Assembly (NCBI GenBank): GCA_964237235.1
Contig: CAXSGY010000001.1
Location: 62,001-126,000, forward strand
Direction: 5' to 3'
From: GCA-002050365 sp964237235
Lineage (GTDB): Bacteria; Acidobacteriota; Blastocatellia; Pyrinomonadales; Pyrinomonadaceae
Length of the DNA stretch: 64,000 nt
The position numbers and the translations under genes were made by a program. Positions 26,086 through 34,834 of this stretch are shown one piece after another; position 1 is the stretch's first letter, and the number at the start of each line of letters is the position of its first letter. Below the pieces are notes generated by a model, which saw only the letters and a program-made list of their open reading frames with translations, was not told the DNA's origin and did no database searches.

Positions 26086-26153
26086 GTTCTGAGTTCACGC
26101 TTCAGCGTGTCTTCCGGTGACGAGAAAGACACGCTGAAGCGTGAACTCAGAAC
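26086..26153. repeat. Palindromic element copy 5, in frame inside mod
   Basis: A 68-bp copy with arms as in copy 1 and the loop CCGGTGACGAGA. In the mod frame it encodes VLSSRFSVSSGDEKD-TLKRELRT. It is inserted after IAEALAEKEAA, in a helix ahead of the FEEK-GDIW segment. Confidence 0.92.
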
Positions 26154-27428
26154 CGAAGCGGGCGAAGAAATTCCGATTGACGAATATCGCGCCTTTGAAG
26201 AAAAAATTATGGCGATATTTGGGATAAAGAATCTTATCTGAATTGGATGTATGAAACACTCACGGCAATTCATTCAGTAATGAGCGAAACGGGAAGCATA
26301 TACGTTCATCTTGATTGGCACATTGGACATTATGTAAAAATTTTGCTTGATGAAGTTTTTGGCGAAGATAATTTTTTGAATGAAATCATCTGGTGGTATT
26401 ACGACAAAATGCCAACGGGCGGAACTGCTTTAGATAGACAACACGATACACTTTATCAATACAAAATAGGTGATAATTTTACGGCGAATCCGGTTCTTGA
26501 ACTAAGAGAAAATCCAAATAGAAAACGCGAAATCAGAAAAAAAGTTGATGGGAAAATAATTCGTGTTGGAGATGAAGAAGGAAAACAAGTTTGGAGTGAA
26601 GACAACGCATATAAAAGAGCCGCTGACGTTTGGCGAATGACTTTAACAAACTCAATGGCTGACGAACGAGTTGATTACGCTACGCAAAAACCTGAAAATC
26701 TACTTGAAAGAATCATCAAAGCATCTTCAAATGAAAATATGATTGTCGCCGATTTCTTCGGCGGAAGCGGCACAACGGCGAATGTTGCTCATCGTTTGGG
26801 CAGACGTTTTATCACTTCGGATGTCGGTTTGAATTCGCTTTCGACGACGCGCGACCGATTGAAAGACGCGGGCGCGAACTTTGAACTTTTAGACATCAAA
26901 GACGGCGTTTCGCTTTTCCGCAATCCGGTGCAAACGATGGATAAACTCAAACAATTTATCATCAATTTGAAAAACGAAGACGGCTTAGACAAATTTTGGG
27001 AAGGCGCGATTACCGATTCAAAAGAAGGCTTGATTCCCGTCTATATTCCAGACTTGAAAGATCATACGACGAAGGTTTTGGACGTGGCAACGATGATTGA
27101 AATCGTTCACAAAGCGATGCCGGATTTGCCGGAAGACACGAAAAAAGTCATCGTTTATTACATAGACATTTTCGATCAAAAGGAAATCGAAAAATACATC
27201 AAAGACCAGGATTATTTAACCGTTGAAATCGAACTGCGCGATTCGAAGGAAATTCTTGACCAGGTCATTTTCAATGATGTTATCGAATACGAATTAACAG
27301 CGCGGGAAAACGGCTTTGAAATCGAATTCAACAGTTTCGTTTCCGACCGTTTGAATCATAAAATTGACGAATACAACGAAAAACGCTCCAAACAAAACAA
27401 TAAAAAAGACCTTTTTGAAGACGAATCC

Positions 27429-27499
27429 GCTCTGAATTCACGCTTCAGCGTGTCTTCCGACGATGAAGAAAACGGCACACTGAAGCGTGAACTCAAAAC
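27429..27499. repeat. Palindromic element copy 6, in frame inside mod
   Basis: A 71-bp, more diverged copy. It encodes ALNSRFSVSSDDEENG-TLKRELKT in the mod frame, near the C-terminus after KKDLFEDES. Confidence 0.9.
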
Positions 27500-27741
27500 C
27501 AAATTCAAACCAATCGAAATCAGCGAAAACGGTTTGGAATTGATCGAACTTGTCAGTCTTGATTGCACGAATAAAGAAGGCGTTTGGAAATCGGATGTCG
27601 AATTGAAAATAGATAAAAATTCGTCTGTCATTCTTAATAATCAAAAAACGCGCGAATTTTGGAACGGCAAAATCTTTTCCGAAAAAAAACCTCTGCGAAT
27701 GAAAGTCCGCAACGTCGCCGGTGATGAAAGTTTGTTCGAAG

Positions 27742-27772
27742 TAAAATAAAAAGAGGCATTCTAAATGCCTCT
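27742..27772 (-). terminator. Minus-strand terminator after integrase remnant
   Basis: AGAGGCAT pairs with ATGCCTCT. On the minus strand the stem is followed by TTTTTATTTTAC. It lies between convergent mod and the integrase remnant. Confidence 0.7.
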
Positions 27773-28187
27773 ATCCGGTTTTTCTAAAATTCATATTTTC
27801 AAGCTGTTCGGTTGCCTCTTGTTGCATATTCGGCAAAACGTGCGAATAAACATCTAAAGTTAAAACGATTGTCGAACGTCCGAGCCGTTCGGAAACGACC
27901 TTTGGATTCACGCCCGCTTGCAACAAAAGTGTCGCCGTCGTGTGTTGCAAATCATAAAGCCTTATCGAAGTTCGGATATTTGCCTTTGCCAGAATTTTCT
28001 TGAAAACGCGTGTAACATTCGGCGGATTCAGCGGCGTTCCGATTTTTGACGGAAATACTAAATCAAAATTATTCCAAATAGTGCCGGGCTTCAATTGTGC
28101 CTCAAGCTGCCGTCGGCGATGCCTTACAAACGCGCAGCGAATGATTGCCGTTCCTGTCCGGAAATCAACATCTTTCCATTGAAGCAC
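27771..28187 (-). pseudogene. C-terminal fragment of a tyrosine recombinase (phage-type integrase)
   Basis: 138 residues matching only the catalytic C-terminal half: LQWKDVDFRTGTA (Arg box I region), LYDLQHTTATLLLQAGV, VVSERLGRSTIVLTLDVYSH with the nucleophilic Tyr. A full integrase is about 350-400 residues. The N-terminal DNA-binding part is missing; the frame upstream hits TGA. The Arg of the usual DLRHT motif is Gln here, and the LRW of box I is LQW, so the site looks dead. It probably marks the right edge of the island that begins at tRNA-Phe. Confidence 0.8.
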
Positions 28188-28327
28188 GTAGGTTTTTTCC
28201 GGTTGTCAGTCAGTTGCAAATGTGAAAAAAAAATCGTTGCAAAGCGCGTTCCCTGCACGGATTCACAAATGCGCCGACTTCCGCTCGATTCAAATAAAGC
28301 TATTAAAATATAAAAATTGGCAGGTTC

Positions 28328-29446
28328 TCAATTTACTGAATAATCCTGAAAATTTGCAACTCTTTTTTCGTAGGCTGCGCGGGCGATTTGCACGTCTTCC
28401 AAAAACATCGGCAATTCTTTTAATAATAACGCCTGCGGTCCGTCAACCAACGCTTTGGTCGGTTCGGGGTGAAAATCTACCAGAATCATATTCGCGCCGG
28501 CGATGACTCCCTGCGCGGTAACGTGCATTACGTCGAGAATGTTGTCCGCGCCGCGGCTGCGCGCGCCGACCGAGTGCGACGGGTCAATACAGACAGGCAT
28601 TCGCGTCAGGCGTTTGACGACGGAGACGTGCGCGAAATCTACGAAATTGCGGTGCGGGTCGCCGATGTTCGTTTTCATCCCGCGCAAGCCGAAGACGACT
28701 TTGCGGTTGCCTTCGCTGGCGAGATATTCCGCCGCGTTGAGCGATTCGTCGAGCGTGATGCCGAAGCCGCGCTTTAACAAAACCGGAAATTCCTGCTGTC
28801 TGCCGACCGATTTCAGAAGCTCGAAATTCTGCGTGTTGCGCGTGCCGATTTGCAGCATCACGCCGGTCGGATTGCCGGTCGCTTCGAGCGCGTTTTTGAT
28901 TTCGTCTATGTGCGATTCGTGCGTCACTTCCATCGCAATCACTTTGATTCCGTATTTGCCCGCCAGCTCAAAAACATACGGCAAACAATTTTTGCCGTGT
29001 CCCTGAAACGAATACGGGCTGGTGCGCGGTTTATACGCGCCCATACGGGTGCAAACCTGCCCGTTTTCCTGTAAGGCTTTGAGCATCGCTTCGACGCTTT
29101 CCGGCGAATCGACGGCGCACAAACCGGCGAAAATATTGAGCGTGTCCTGACCGAAGCGCACGCCTTGATAATCGAAAAACGCGGGACGCGAATCTTCCTT
29201 GTGCCGTCCGAGAACGCGGTATTCTTCCGACACGCGCACGACGTGTTCAACGCCCGGCAATGCCCGCATATCGTCGAGGGCGAGCGTCGCCGTGTTGCCG
29301 ATCAAATAAATTTCGGTGACGGTTTGCACCGCGCCTTCTTCGCGGTGGATGCGGCGTTCGATATTTTCGAGCCGCGCCAGATGTTTCTCCAATTTTTCAA
29401 ACTCGGCGGTTCCCGGTTTCGCGTTTGGTTTTAAGATTAAAATCAT
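28328..29446 (-). CDS. aroF: 3-deoxy-7-phosphoheptulonate synthase, AroF/type I-beta with N-terminal ACT-like domain
   Basis: First step of aromatic amino acid biosynthesis (PEP + erythrose-4-phosphate to DAHP). The N-terminal ~70 residues form the ferredoxin-like regulatory domain (MILILKPNAKPG, LARLENIERRI). The barrel shows FAGLCAVDSPESVEAML, GAYKPRTSPYSFQGHG, MLQIGTRNTQNFELL, PVLLKRGFG and PVCIDPSHSVGARS with metal ligands Cys, His and Asp. Length 372 is a little above the usual 340. It lies 23 bp after pheA in the same direction, so both form one aromatic unit. Confidence 0.95.
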   Translation of the reverse strand: MILILKPNAKPGTAEFEKLEKHLARLENIERRIHREEGAVQTVTEIYLIGNTATLALDDMRALPGVEHVVRVSEEYRVLGRHKEDSRPAFFDYQGVRFGQDTLNIFAGLCAVDSPESVEAMLKALQENGQVCTRMGAYKPRTSPYSFQGHGKNCLPYVFELAGKYGIKVIAMEVTHESHIDEIKNALEATGNPTGVMLQIGTRNTQNFELLKSVGRQQEFPVLLKRGFGITLDESLNAAEYLASEGNRKVVFGLRGMKTNIGDPHRNFVDFAHVSVVKRLTRMPVCIDPSHSVGARSRGADNILDVMHVTAQGVIAGANMILVDFHPEPTKALVDGPQALLLKELPMFLEDVQIARAAYEKRVANFQDYSVN

Positions 29447-29469
29447 TTTCTAAAATTAAGTTTCGTAAA

Positions 29470-30627
29470 TTATTTTTCCTTTTCGATTTCAACGACCGAA
29501 TAACGACCGAGAAAACGGAATTCTTCCGCCTGTTGTCGTATTTCGTCGAGCGCGCCGCGCAGTTCGCTTTCGTTCGACGGCGTTTGCAAATCAACGTAAA
29601 AATTATATTGCCACGGACGTTCCTTAATCGGTCGGCTTTCGATTTTCAGCAAATCAATGCCGCGCCGCACGAACGGGCGCAGAGCGTCGTGCAGCGCGCC
29701 CGGACGATGCGCCAATTTTAGTATTAAAGAAATTTTGTTGCCGCGCGTCGTTTCGTCGGGCTGCGTGGCGAGCAGAACGAAGCGCGTGTAATTTTCGCTC
29801 TGGTCTTCGAGATGCGTCTGTAAAATTTTGCCGCCGTAAATTTTCGCCGCGCGCCGTCCGCCGATTGCCGCGCGCGTCGGGTCGTCGCCTTCGACGGCGC
29901 GGCGCACGCTGCCCGCCGTGTCGTCGCTCGCCACGCGCCGGATGTGCGAATTGGCGGCGAAAAATTTTTCGCATTGCCCGAGCGCGACCGGATGCGATTC
30001 GACGGTTTCGATTGAACGAAGCGTCGCTTTTTTTCCGGCGATTAAAAAATGAGCAATCGGCAAAATAATTTCGGCGACGATTCCGAGCGAACTTTTCAGA
30101 AGCAAATCCTGCGACCGATGCACCGCGCCGACCAGTGTGTTTTCGAGCGGCGCGAGAATATATTCCGCCGCGCCTTCGTCAATCGCTGTGAAAAGACGGT
30201 CGAACGTCGGGCGCGAAACGGTTTCGCAAGATTCGCCCAAAAGCCTGATCGTCGCTTCTTCGCTGAAAGTTCCCGGCTCGCCCAAAAACGCGATTCGTCC
30301 GCCTTTATAAAAATCCCGCGCGTCCGGTGTTGGCACGTTTTCAGACGGCGTTTGATATTCGCGCTGTTGAATTTGCAGAGATTCGTCAATAATGCGCTGA
30401 AAGATGCTTTCGATATTCTGCGCGTCGAGCGGACCTGAATTTTGTTCAATCAAACGCGCCAAAACCTCGCGCTCGCGCGTCGGGTCGCACAGCGAAACGT
30501 CCCTGCTTCGTTTGACCGCGCCGACGCGCAGGGCAATCGTCGCCCGCTCGTTTAGAAGCCTGAGCAAATCGTCATCAATCCGGTCAATTTCGGCTCTCGG
30601 ATTTATTTTTATTTCTTTCGCGCTCAT
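29470..30627 (-). CDS. pheA: Bifunctional chorismate mutase / prephenate dehydratase (P-protein)
   Basis: Converts chorismate to phenylpyruvate on the path to phenylalanine. Residues 1-90 are an AroQ-type chorismate mutase (RAEIDRIDDDLLRLLNERAT). Residues ~108-285 are prephenate dehydratase (IAFLGEPGTFSEEATIRLLG, and NYTRF near its end as SENYTRFVLLAT). Residues ~300-370 are an ACT domain for phenylalanine feedback (LAHRPGALHDALRPF, IESRPIKERPWQYNF). Length 385 fits. aroF follows after 23 bp. Confidence 0.95.
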   Translation of the reverse strand: MSAKEIKINPRAEIDRIDDDLLRLLNERATIALRVGAVKRSRDVSLCDPTREREVLARLIEQNSGPLDAQNIESIFQRIIDESLQIQQREYQTPSENVPTPDARDFYKGGRIAFLGEPGTFSEEATIRLLGESCETVSRPTFDRLFTAIDEGAAEYILAPLENTLVGAVHRSQDLLLKSSLGIVAEIILPIAHFLIAGKKATLRSIETVESHPVALGQCEKFFAANSHIRRVASDDTAGSVRRAVEGDDPTRAAIGGRRAAKIYGGKILQTHLEDQSENYTRFVLLATQPDETTRGNKISLILKLAHRPGALHDALRPFVRRGIDLLKIESRPIKERPWQYNFYVDLQTPSNESELRGALDEIRQQAEEFRFLGRYSVVEIEKEK

Positions 30628-30797
30628 CGAATTGATTTTAAAATTTCCGGTATGCGGACGAAACTTGGTCAGCTTCGCATATCGAAAACGATAATTTATA
30701 AAGATAATAAAATTTCCCGAGTTTACAAACGGGCAAATTGCGATAATTTCAGAAAGACCTTTTCTTTAACGATTAAAACAATTATTTCAATAAAATC

Positions 30798-30938
30798 GAA
30801 GCGCAAGCGTTCCGTTTGCAGGGAGCGTCGCTCTTAGACGCGAGACAGCCTCTACGTAAATTCAAATTGATTCGCGTCTTGACGTTTGTTCGCGCCGTTG
30901 CGCTCATTGCAGGCAAGATACCTCTCGCTCCAGTCTCC
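30798..30938. repeat. MITE-like palindromic element, family B copy 1
   Basis: Left end GAAGCGCAAGCGTTCCGTTTG and right end GCAAGATACCTCTCGCTCC resemble the two ends of 59506-59651 in the same order and spacing, though with many differences. It is imperfectly self-complementary. No coding capacity. Confidence 0.55.
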
Positions 30939-31010
30939 TGGAAATTACTTTTAATTAAATCATTCAAATCTCTTATAAAAATTTTCGTTGTCGGCTATAA
31001 AAAAAAGTTA

Positions 31011-31039
31011 TTGTCATCCGATTTAAGACGTGCTATATT
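31011..31039 (+). promoter_or_regulatory. Sigma-70-type promoter for the small CFKCG protein gene
   Basis: TTGTCA (31011-31016), a 17-base spacer, TATATT (31034-31039). It lies about 45 bases upstream of the start at 31083. Confidence 0.65.
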
Positions 31040-31082
31040 GACTATTAAATAAAACAAGGCTTTTTATTCAGGAGGGCAATTG

Positions 31083-31331
31083 ATGAGCAACTACGAACTT
31101 GACGGATATTTTCCATTACAGGGAACTTGTTTTAAATGCGGACGCGATTTGCGCCACAGGATTTTTGATAAAATAAACGAACGATTTTCGGCGGGCGAAT
31201 CAATTAGCACGCTGGCCGCCGCTTTTCAGGTGCCGGCAAAAGCGATTGAATTAGTCGTCGTCAAAAATTCTTTTTCGCCTTTGGGATTAAATTTCCCTTC
31301 CGGCTTGCGCGCGCGTTCGGCGACCGCTTGA
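31083..31331 (+). CDS. Small protein with CFKCG motif
   Basis: An 82-residue protein starting at ATG 31083 after GGAGGG, an unusually strong ribosome site. It has GTCFKCGRDLRHRIFDKINE then SAGESISTLAAAFQVPAKAIELVV, a helical part with the look of a helix-turn-helix. The single CxxC could bind metal as a dimer or act in redox. Its own promoter and ribosome site argue that it is expressed. I do not recognise the family. Confidence 0.7.
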   Translation: MSNYELDGYFPLQGTCFKCGRDLRHRIFDKINERFSAGESISTLAAAFQVPAKAIELVVVKNSFSPLGLNFPSGLRARSATA

Positions 31332-31461
31332 AATTTTTGAAATTGTTTCGTGATTCGTTTTCATTAGGAAAAGCGCAGTTAAATTTAGCCGCGCTTCTTT
31401 TTTGCGCTTTTCGCCCGGATTTAAGAACCTTTTCGGGAGTTGGAAACCGTAAATGCAAAGA

Positions 31462-31560
31462 AAATTAACAGGAATGAAGAGGACGGACAGGATATTTTTA
31501 TGCGGATGTTTTGGATAATTTCAGAAACATTCACTATATCCTCTTCATCCCTGTTAATTT
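31462..31560. repeat. Inverted repeat between convergent genes
   Basis: Left AAATTAACAGGAATGAAGAG (31462-31483) and right arm 31539-31560 are reverse complements with one mismatch over 22 bases. An extra GGACAGGAT repeat sits beside the left arm. It lies between the convergent genes ending at 31331 and 31613. Confidence 0.8.
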
Positions 31561-31612
31561 CTTCTTCATTTCCCAGTTATTTCCGTTTTCCAAATACGCT
31601 CTGATAAGAATT

Positions 31613-32140
31613 TTACGGCAGAGCCGCGAGCGTGTCCGCCAGTTTTTCCATCACCATCAGAAGCGTTTTGCCGGATTGAGTTAATTGTCCGGCGGACGCT
31701 TGATCTTCCGCCACGCCGGTCATATCGGAGATGCCCTGAATTTGAAAAACATAATTTTTAAGTGCGGATTTCGTGCGAAATTCGACTTCGAGCGCGGCAA
31801 AACCGGCGCGCAAGTTTCTAATCGTTTCGACGACGGCGCGTTTGTTTTTCTCATTAAGCGCGGGCGCGTTGCGCGAGGCTTTGCCGGCGGCGATTTCGCG
31901 GTCGAGGTCTTCGGTCACACGGGCGACATCGCCCAGACTGTAGATAAATTTTGAAAGATTTTTAATCTGCGTCGAAACTTTTCCCGCGCCCGCTCTCACG
32001 TCGGCGGAACTCGTTGCGGCGGTCAGCGATGTTTTGACGGTTTTCTTAATCGCCGCGCCGCGCTTTTGCGCCTTGATCGTCAACGTCAAACTCAAAAGAC
32101 AAACAAAAACGATGGCAAATGCTGTTAAATTTTTTCTCAT
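31613..32140 (-). CDS. Exported protein of unknown function
   Basis: A 175-residue protein with a signal peptide (MRKNLTAFAIVFVCLLSLTLTIKAQ). The mature part is predicted helical and rich in Ala, Lys and Thr (KNLSKFIYSLGDVARVTEDL, KRAVVETIRNLRAGFAALEV), without cysteines. I chose ATG 32140; an ATG at 32158 would add six residues. No family recognised. It is divergent from lipB with a short shared upstream region. Confidence 0.65.
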   Translation of the reverse strand: MRKNLTAFAIVFVCLLSLTLTIKAQKRGAAIKKTVKTSLTAATSSADVRAGAGKVSTQIKNLSKFIYSLGDVARVTEDLDREIAAGKASRNAPALNEKNKRAVVETIRNLRAGFAALEVEFRTKSALKNYVFQIQGISDMTGVAEDQASAGQLTQSGKTLLMVMEKLADTLAALP

Positions 32141-32188
32141 AATATTCCGATTCGTCAATTCGCACGGATAACTTTATCATATAAAAAG

Positions 32189-32842
32189 ATGCGTGAAAGA
32201 CATATCGAAGTTCGCCGTCCCGGTCGCACAAATTACGACGACGGACTAAATTTGCAAAAAAAACTGGAAAGCGAGGTGATCGAACGGCGCGAAACGGATT
32301 TTCTGTTGCTGCTCGAACATCCGCATACGTTTACCATCGGGCGGCGCGCCACAGAAACCGGCGTTTTGGCGGCGGCTGATACTTTAAAACGGCTCGGCGT
32401 GTCGGTTTTTGAAACGAACCGCGGCGGCAAAGTGACGTATCACGGCATCGGTCAAATCGTCGGTTATCCGATTATCAGTTTGAGTCCCGACCGCCGCGAC
32501 GTGCATAAATATGTGCGCGATCTGGAGGAAGTTTTGATTTTAACGCTTGGAGATTTCGGCATCGAAGCGTTTCGCATTGAGAATCTGACCGGCGTTCACA
32601 CCAGAGAGGGCAAAGTCGCCGCCATCGGCGTGCATATCAAACGCTGGGTGACGACGCACGGCTTCGCTCTCAACGTCAATACGGATTTGAGCTTTTTCGA
32701 TTGGATCATCGCCTGCGAAGGCGAGCCGGTCACTTCGATGGAAAAGCTGCTCGGACGCGAGATTGATTTGCCGGAGGTCGAAGAAAGAATCATCGAAAAT
32801 TTTGCAAAGGTTTTCAATTCGCGGGTTATCCGGGCGAAATAA
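32189..32842 (+). CDS. lipB: Octanoyl-[acyl-carrier-protein]:protein N-octanoyltransferase
   Basis: Moves octanoate from acyl carrier protein to lipoyl domains, the first step of lipoate synthesis. It has EHPHTFTIGRRA, ETNRGGKVTYHGIGQIVGYP (substrate loop), GVHTREGKVAAIGVHIKRW with the catalytic Lys, THGFALNVNTDL, and ACEGEPVTSMEKLLG with the catalytic Cys. Length 217 is usual. No lipA is adjacent. Confidence 0.95.
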   Translation: MRERHIEVRRPGRTNYDDGLNLQKKLESEVIERRETDFLLLLEHPHTFTIGRRATETGVLAAADTLKRLGVSVFETNRGGKVTYHGIGQIVGYPIISLSPDRRDVHKYVRDLEEVLILTLGDFGIEAFRIENLTGVHTREGKVAAIGVHIKRWVTTHGFALNVNTDLSFFDWIIACEGEPVTSMEKLLGREIDLPEVEERIIENFAKVFNSRVIRAK

Positions 32843-33030
32843 CGGGATTTTCCCGACTTTATGAACGTTAAATTTGTATATTTCAACGTATATTTTCCGC
32901 TTTGTCTGGCAACCAAACATTTGCCTTCACGCATCTTGAGTAAATAGAATTTTCCATCTAAAATCTTAAAAGCTACAATTTTAAACTGAAAATTAACTTT
33001 TTTACTGTAAATATCAGGAGTTTTACGGTT

Positions 33031-34668
33031 ATGTCTAAAAAGAATTTGATTCGCAACGCGGTTTTAACCGTTTCGATTCTGGCGGCGGGCGCGTCAATCG
33101 GCTTTGCCCAAGACCCGAAGAAACCGACCGAAGACCCTTCAAACAAGGTGCGCAATGTCGGCAAGGAAAACAATAAAATTTATTCGAACTGGTTGAATAA
33201 AGACGTTGATTATATTATTACGAGCGAGGAGCGCAAGGCTTATAAAGCCCTGAAAACCGACGAAGAGCGCGAGAATTTTATCGAAAATTTCTGGCGCAGG
33301 CGCGACCCGGACCCGGACACCGAAGAAAACGAATATCGCGACGAATTTTACGAGCGCATCGCTTACGCCAACGAGCATTTCGCGTCGGGCATCCCGGGCT
33401 ATAAAACCGACCGCGGGCGCATCTACATTACGTTCGGCAAGCCCGACGAAATCGAATCGCATCCGTCCGGCGGCTCCTACGACCGTCCTTCCTACGAAGG
33501 TGGCGGCTCGACGACGACTTATCCGTTTGAAACGTGGTTTTACCGGCATTTGGATAATGTCGGCGACGGCATCGAAGTCGAATTCGTTGACCCGACCGGC
33601 ACGGGCGAATACCGCATCGCGCGCAATGCAAATGAAAAAGACGCGCTCGCCAACGTTCCGGGCGCGGGTTTGACGACCTCCGAAGAACTCGGTTTGAGCA
33701 ACAAAGGCGACCGTCAATTAGGCGGTTACGGAAACGGCAACACTTACGGGCGCGAGCAGGACAGCCCGTTTCGACGGCTCGAAACCATTACCGCGATGCA
33801 GCGTCCGCCGTCGGTTAAATTCGGTGATTTGCAGTCTGCTGTAGATTCCGGCGTAATTGACAACAATCCGCTCGATTTCGATTTGCGCGTTGATTTCTTC
33901 CGCCAATCTGACGACCGAGTGGTGACGGCGTTCACCGTTCAAGCCAGCAATAAAGAACTGCAATTCAAAGACGCGGGCGGTTTGCAGCAGGCGCAGATGA
34001 ATATTTTCGGACGCATTCAGGCGGTTTCCGGCAAGCGTTCCGGCGTTTTTGAAGATTCGGTCACGACCAATGCGACCGCCGAAGAATTGGTTGATGCCAG
34101 AGACCGAAAATCGGTTTATCAGAAAGCGATTGCCTTAACGCCCGGCACATACAAAGTTGATGTCGTCGTCCGCGATGTCGGAACGGGCAACCGCGGCATT
34201 CGCAGCATCGGTTTTACCGTGCCGCGTTACGAAGAAAGCAAGCTCGCCACGTCAACTCTGATTTTGGCTTCGATGCTTCGTTCGACGACCGAACGCGACA
34301 TCGGCGCGAGTTTTGTCATCGGCTCGGCGAAGGTTATTCCGAATCTGTCCGGCGTTTACAAAAAAGGTCAGCAGGTCGGCATTTATATGCAGGTTTACAA
34401 TGCGGGCATTGACCAGACCACTCTGCGCCCTTCGGTTGACGTGCAGTATGTTTTGACGAAGGGCGGCAAGGAAGTCTTAAATCAAGCGGAAAATTGGGAA
34501 GGCTTAAGCGATTCGGGACAGCGTTTGACGCTTGCCCGTTTAATTTCTACCCAGAGTTTGGCGACCGGCGATTATGAATTGAAAATCAAAATCAAAGACC
34601 GCGTTCCGAACGCCGACGGCAAGCTGCAAACGCTCGAACCGACGGCGAAGTTTACCGTTACCGATTAA
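33031..34668 (+). CDS. GWxTD-domain exported protein
   Basis: A 545-residue protein with a signal peptide (NAVLTVSILAAGASIGFAQ). The GWxTD-domain signature follows: YSNWLNKDVDYIITSEERKA, then ENFWRRRDPDPDTEENEYRDE, GIPGYKTDRGRIYITFGKPDEIESH and FETWFYRHLDNVG. The C-terminal half is beta-rich and resembles other large Acidobacteria/Bacteroidota GWxTD proteins. Function is unknown; it is probably periplasmic. ATCAGGAG precedes the ATG. A strong terminator follows. Confidence 0.9.
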   Translation: MSKKNLIRNAVLTVSILAAGASIGFAQDPKKPTEDPSNKVRNVGKENNKIYSNWLNKDVDYIITSEERKAYKALKTDEERENFIENFWRRRDPDPDTEENEYRDEFYERIAYANEHFASGIPGYKTDRGRIYITFGKPDEIESHPSGGSYDRPSYEGGGSTTTYPFETWFYRHLDNVGDGIEVEFVDPTGTGEYRIARNANEKDALANVPGAGLTTSEELGLSNKGDRQLGGYGNGNTYGREQDSPFRRLETITAMQRPPSVKFGDLQSAVDSGVIDNNPLDFDLRVDFFRQSDDRVVTAFTVQASNKELQFKDAGGLQQAQMNIFGRIQAVSGKRSGVFEDSVTTNATAEELVDARDRKSVYQKAIALTPGTYKVDVVVRDVGTGNRGIRSIGFTVPRYEESKLATSTLILASMLRSTTERDIGASFVIGSAKVIPNLSGVYKKGQQVGIYMQVYNAGIDQTTLRPSVDVQYVLTKGGKEVLNQAENWEGLSDSGQRLTLARLISTQSLATGDYELKIKIKDRVPNADGKLQTLEPTAKFTVTD

Positions 34669-34695
34669 TTAAAATATTTGGAATTCAGTTTTTCC

Positions 34696-34727
34696 AAGGC
34701 GTTTTCAGCAATGAAAACGCCTTTTTT
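34696..34727 (+). terminator. Terminator after the GWxTD gene
   Basis: AAGGCGTTTTC pairs with GAAAACGCCTT, six-base loop, then a T-run. The stem is 28 bases after the stop. Confidence 0.92.
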
Positions 34728-34834
34728 GACGGCGGATTTCTTGACGAAAGCAAAAGCGAATTGCAGTCAGGAGACAGAGAGACGTTGAGAATTCATAATT
34801 CGTCTGTCGCTGCTCACGCGCGGACTTTTGATTC

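Larger units (their letters stand above)
25723..27749 (+). pseudogene. Type III DNA methyltransferase, Mod subunit, frameshifted
   Basis: The first segment (25723-26241) holds the catalytic motif IV as YIDPPFASGADYAKKVF; the second (26247-27749) holds motif I as ADFFGGSGTTANVAHRLGRRF. This gives the beta-class order typical of type III Mod, which methylates adenine on one strand. The frames differ by one base: reading GDIWDKESYLNWMYE across the junction requires one extra base near 26201-26210, in or beside a run of six A. Two palindrome copies lie in frame (26086-26153 and 27429-27499). With one base restored the gene would be ~675 residues, the expected size. The lesion could be decay, slippage-based switching, or a sequence error. 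Confidence 0.88.
30628..31082. other. Gene-free stretch with a palindromic element and a promoter
   Basis: No coding sequence is supported. It contains the pheA upstream region, a ~140 bp inverted-repeat element (30798-30938) and a good promoter at 31011-31039 for the small gene to the right. Confidence 0.5.

Noticed and set aside
28319..28336. Possible att repeat of the tRNA-Phe 3' end (GGCAGTTCAATTCT versus GGCAGGTTCTCAATTT)
   Set aside because: The match needs inserted bases and is too short to separate from chance; it does not reach the CCA end.
34740..34834. Small RNA between the GWxTD terminator and asnB
   Set aside because: No promoter, stem or conserved-looking motif is visible in this short gap.
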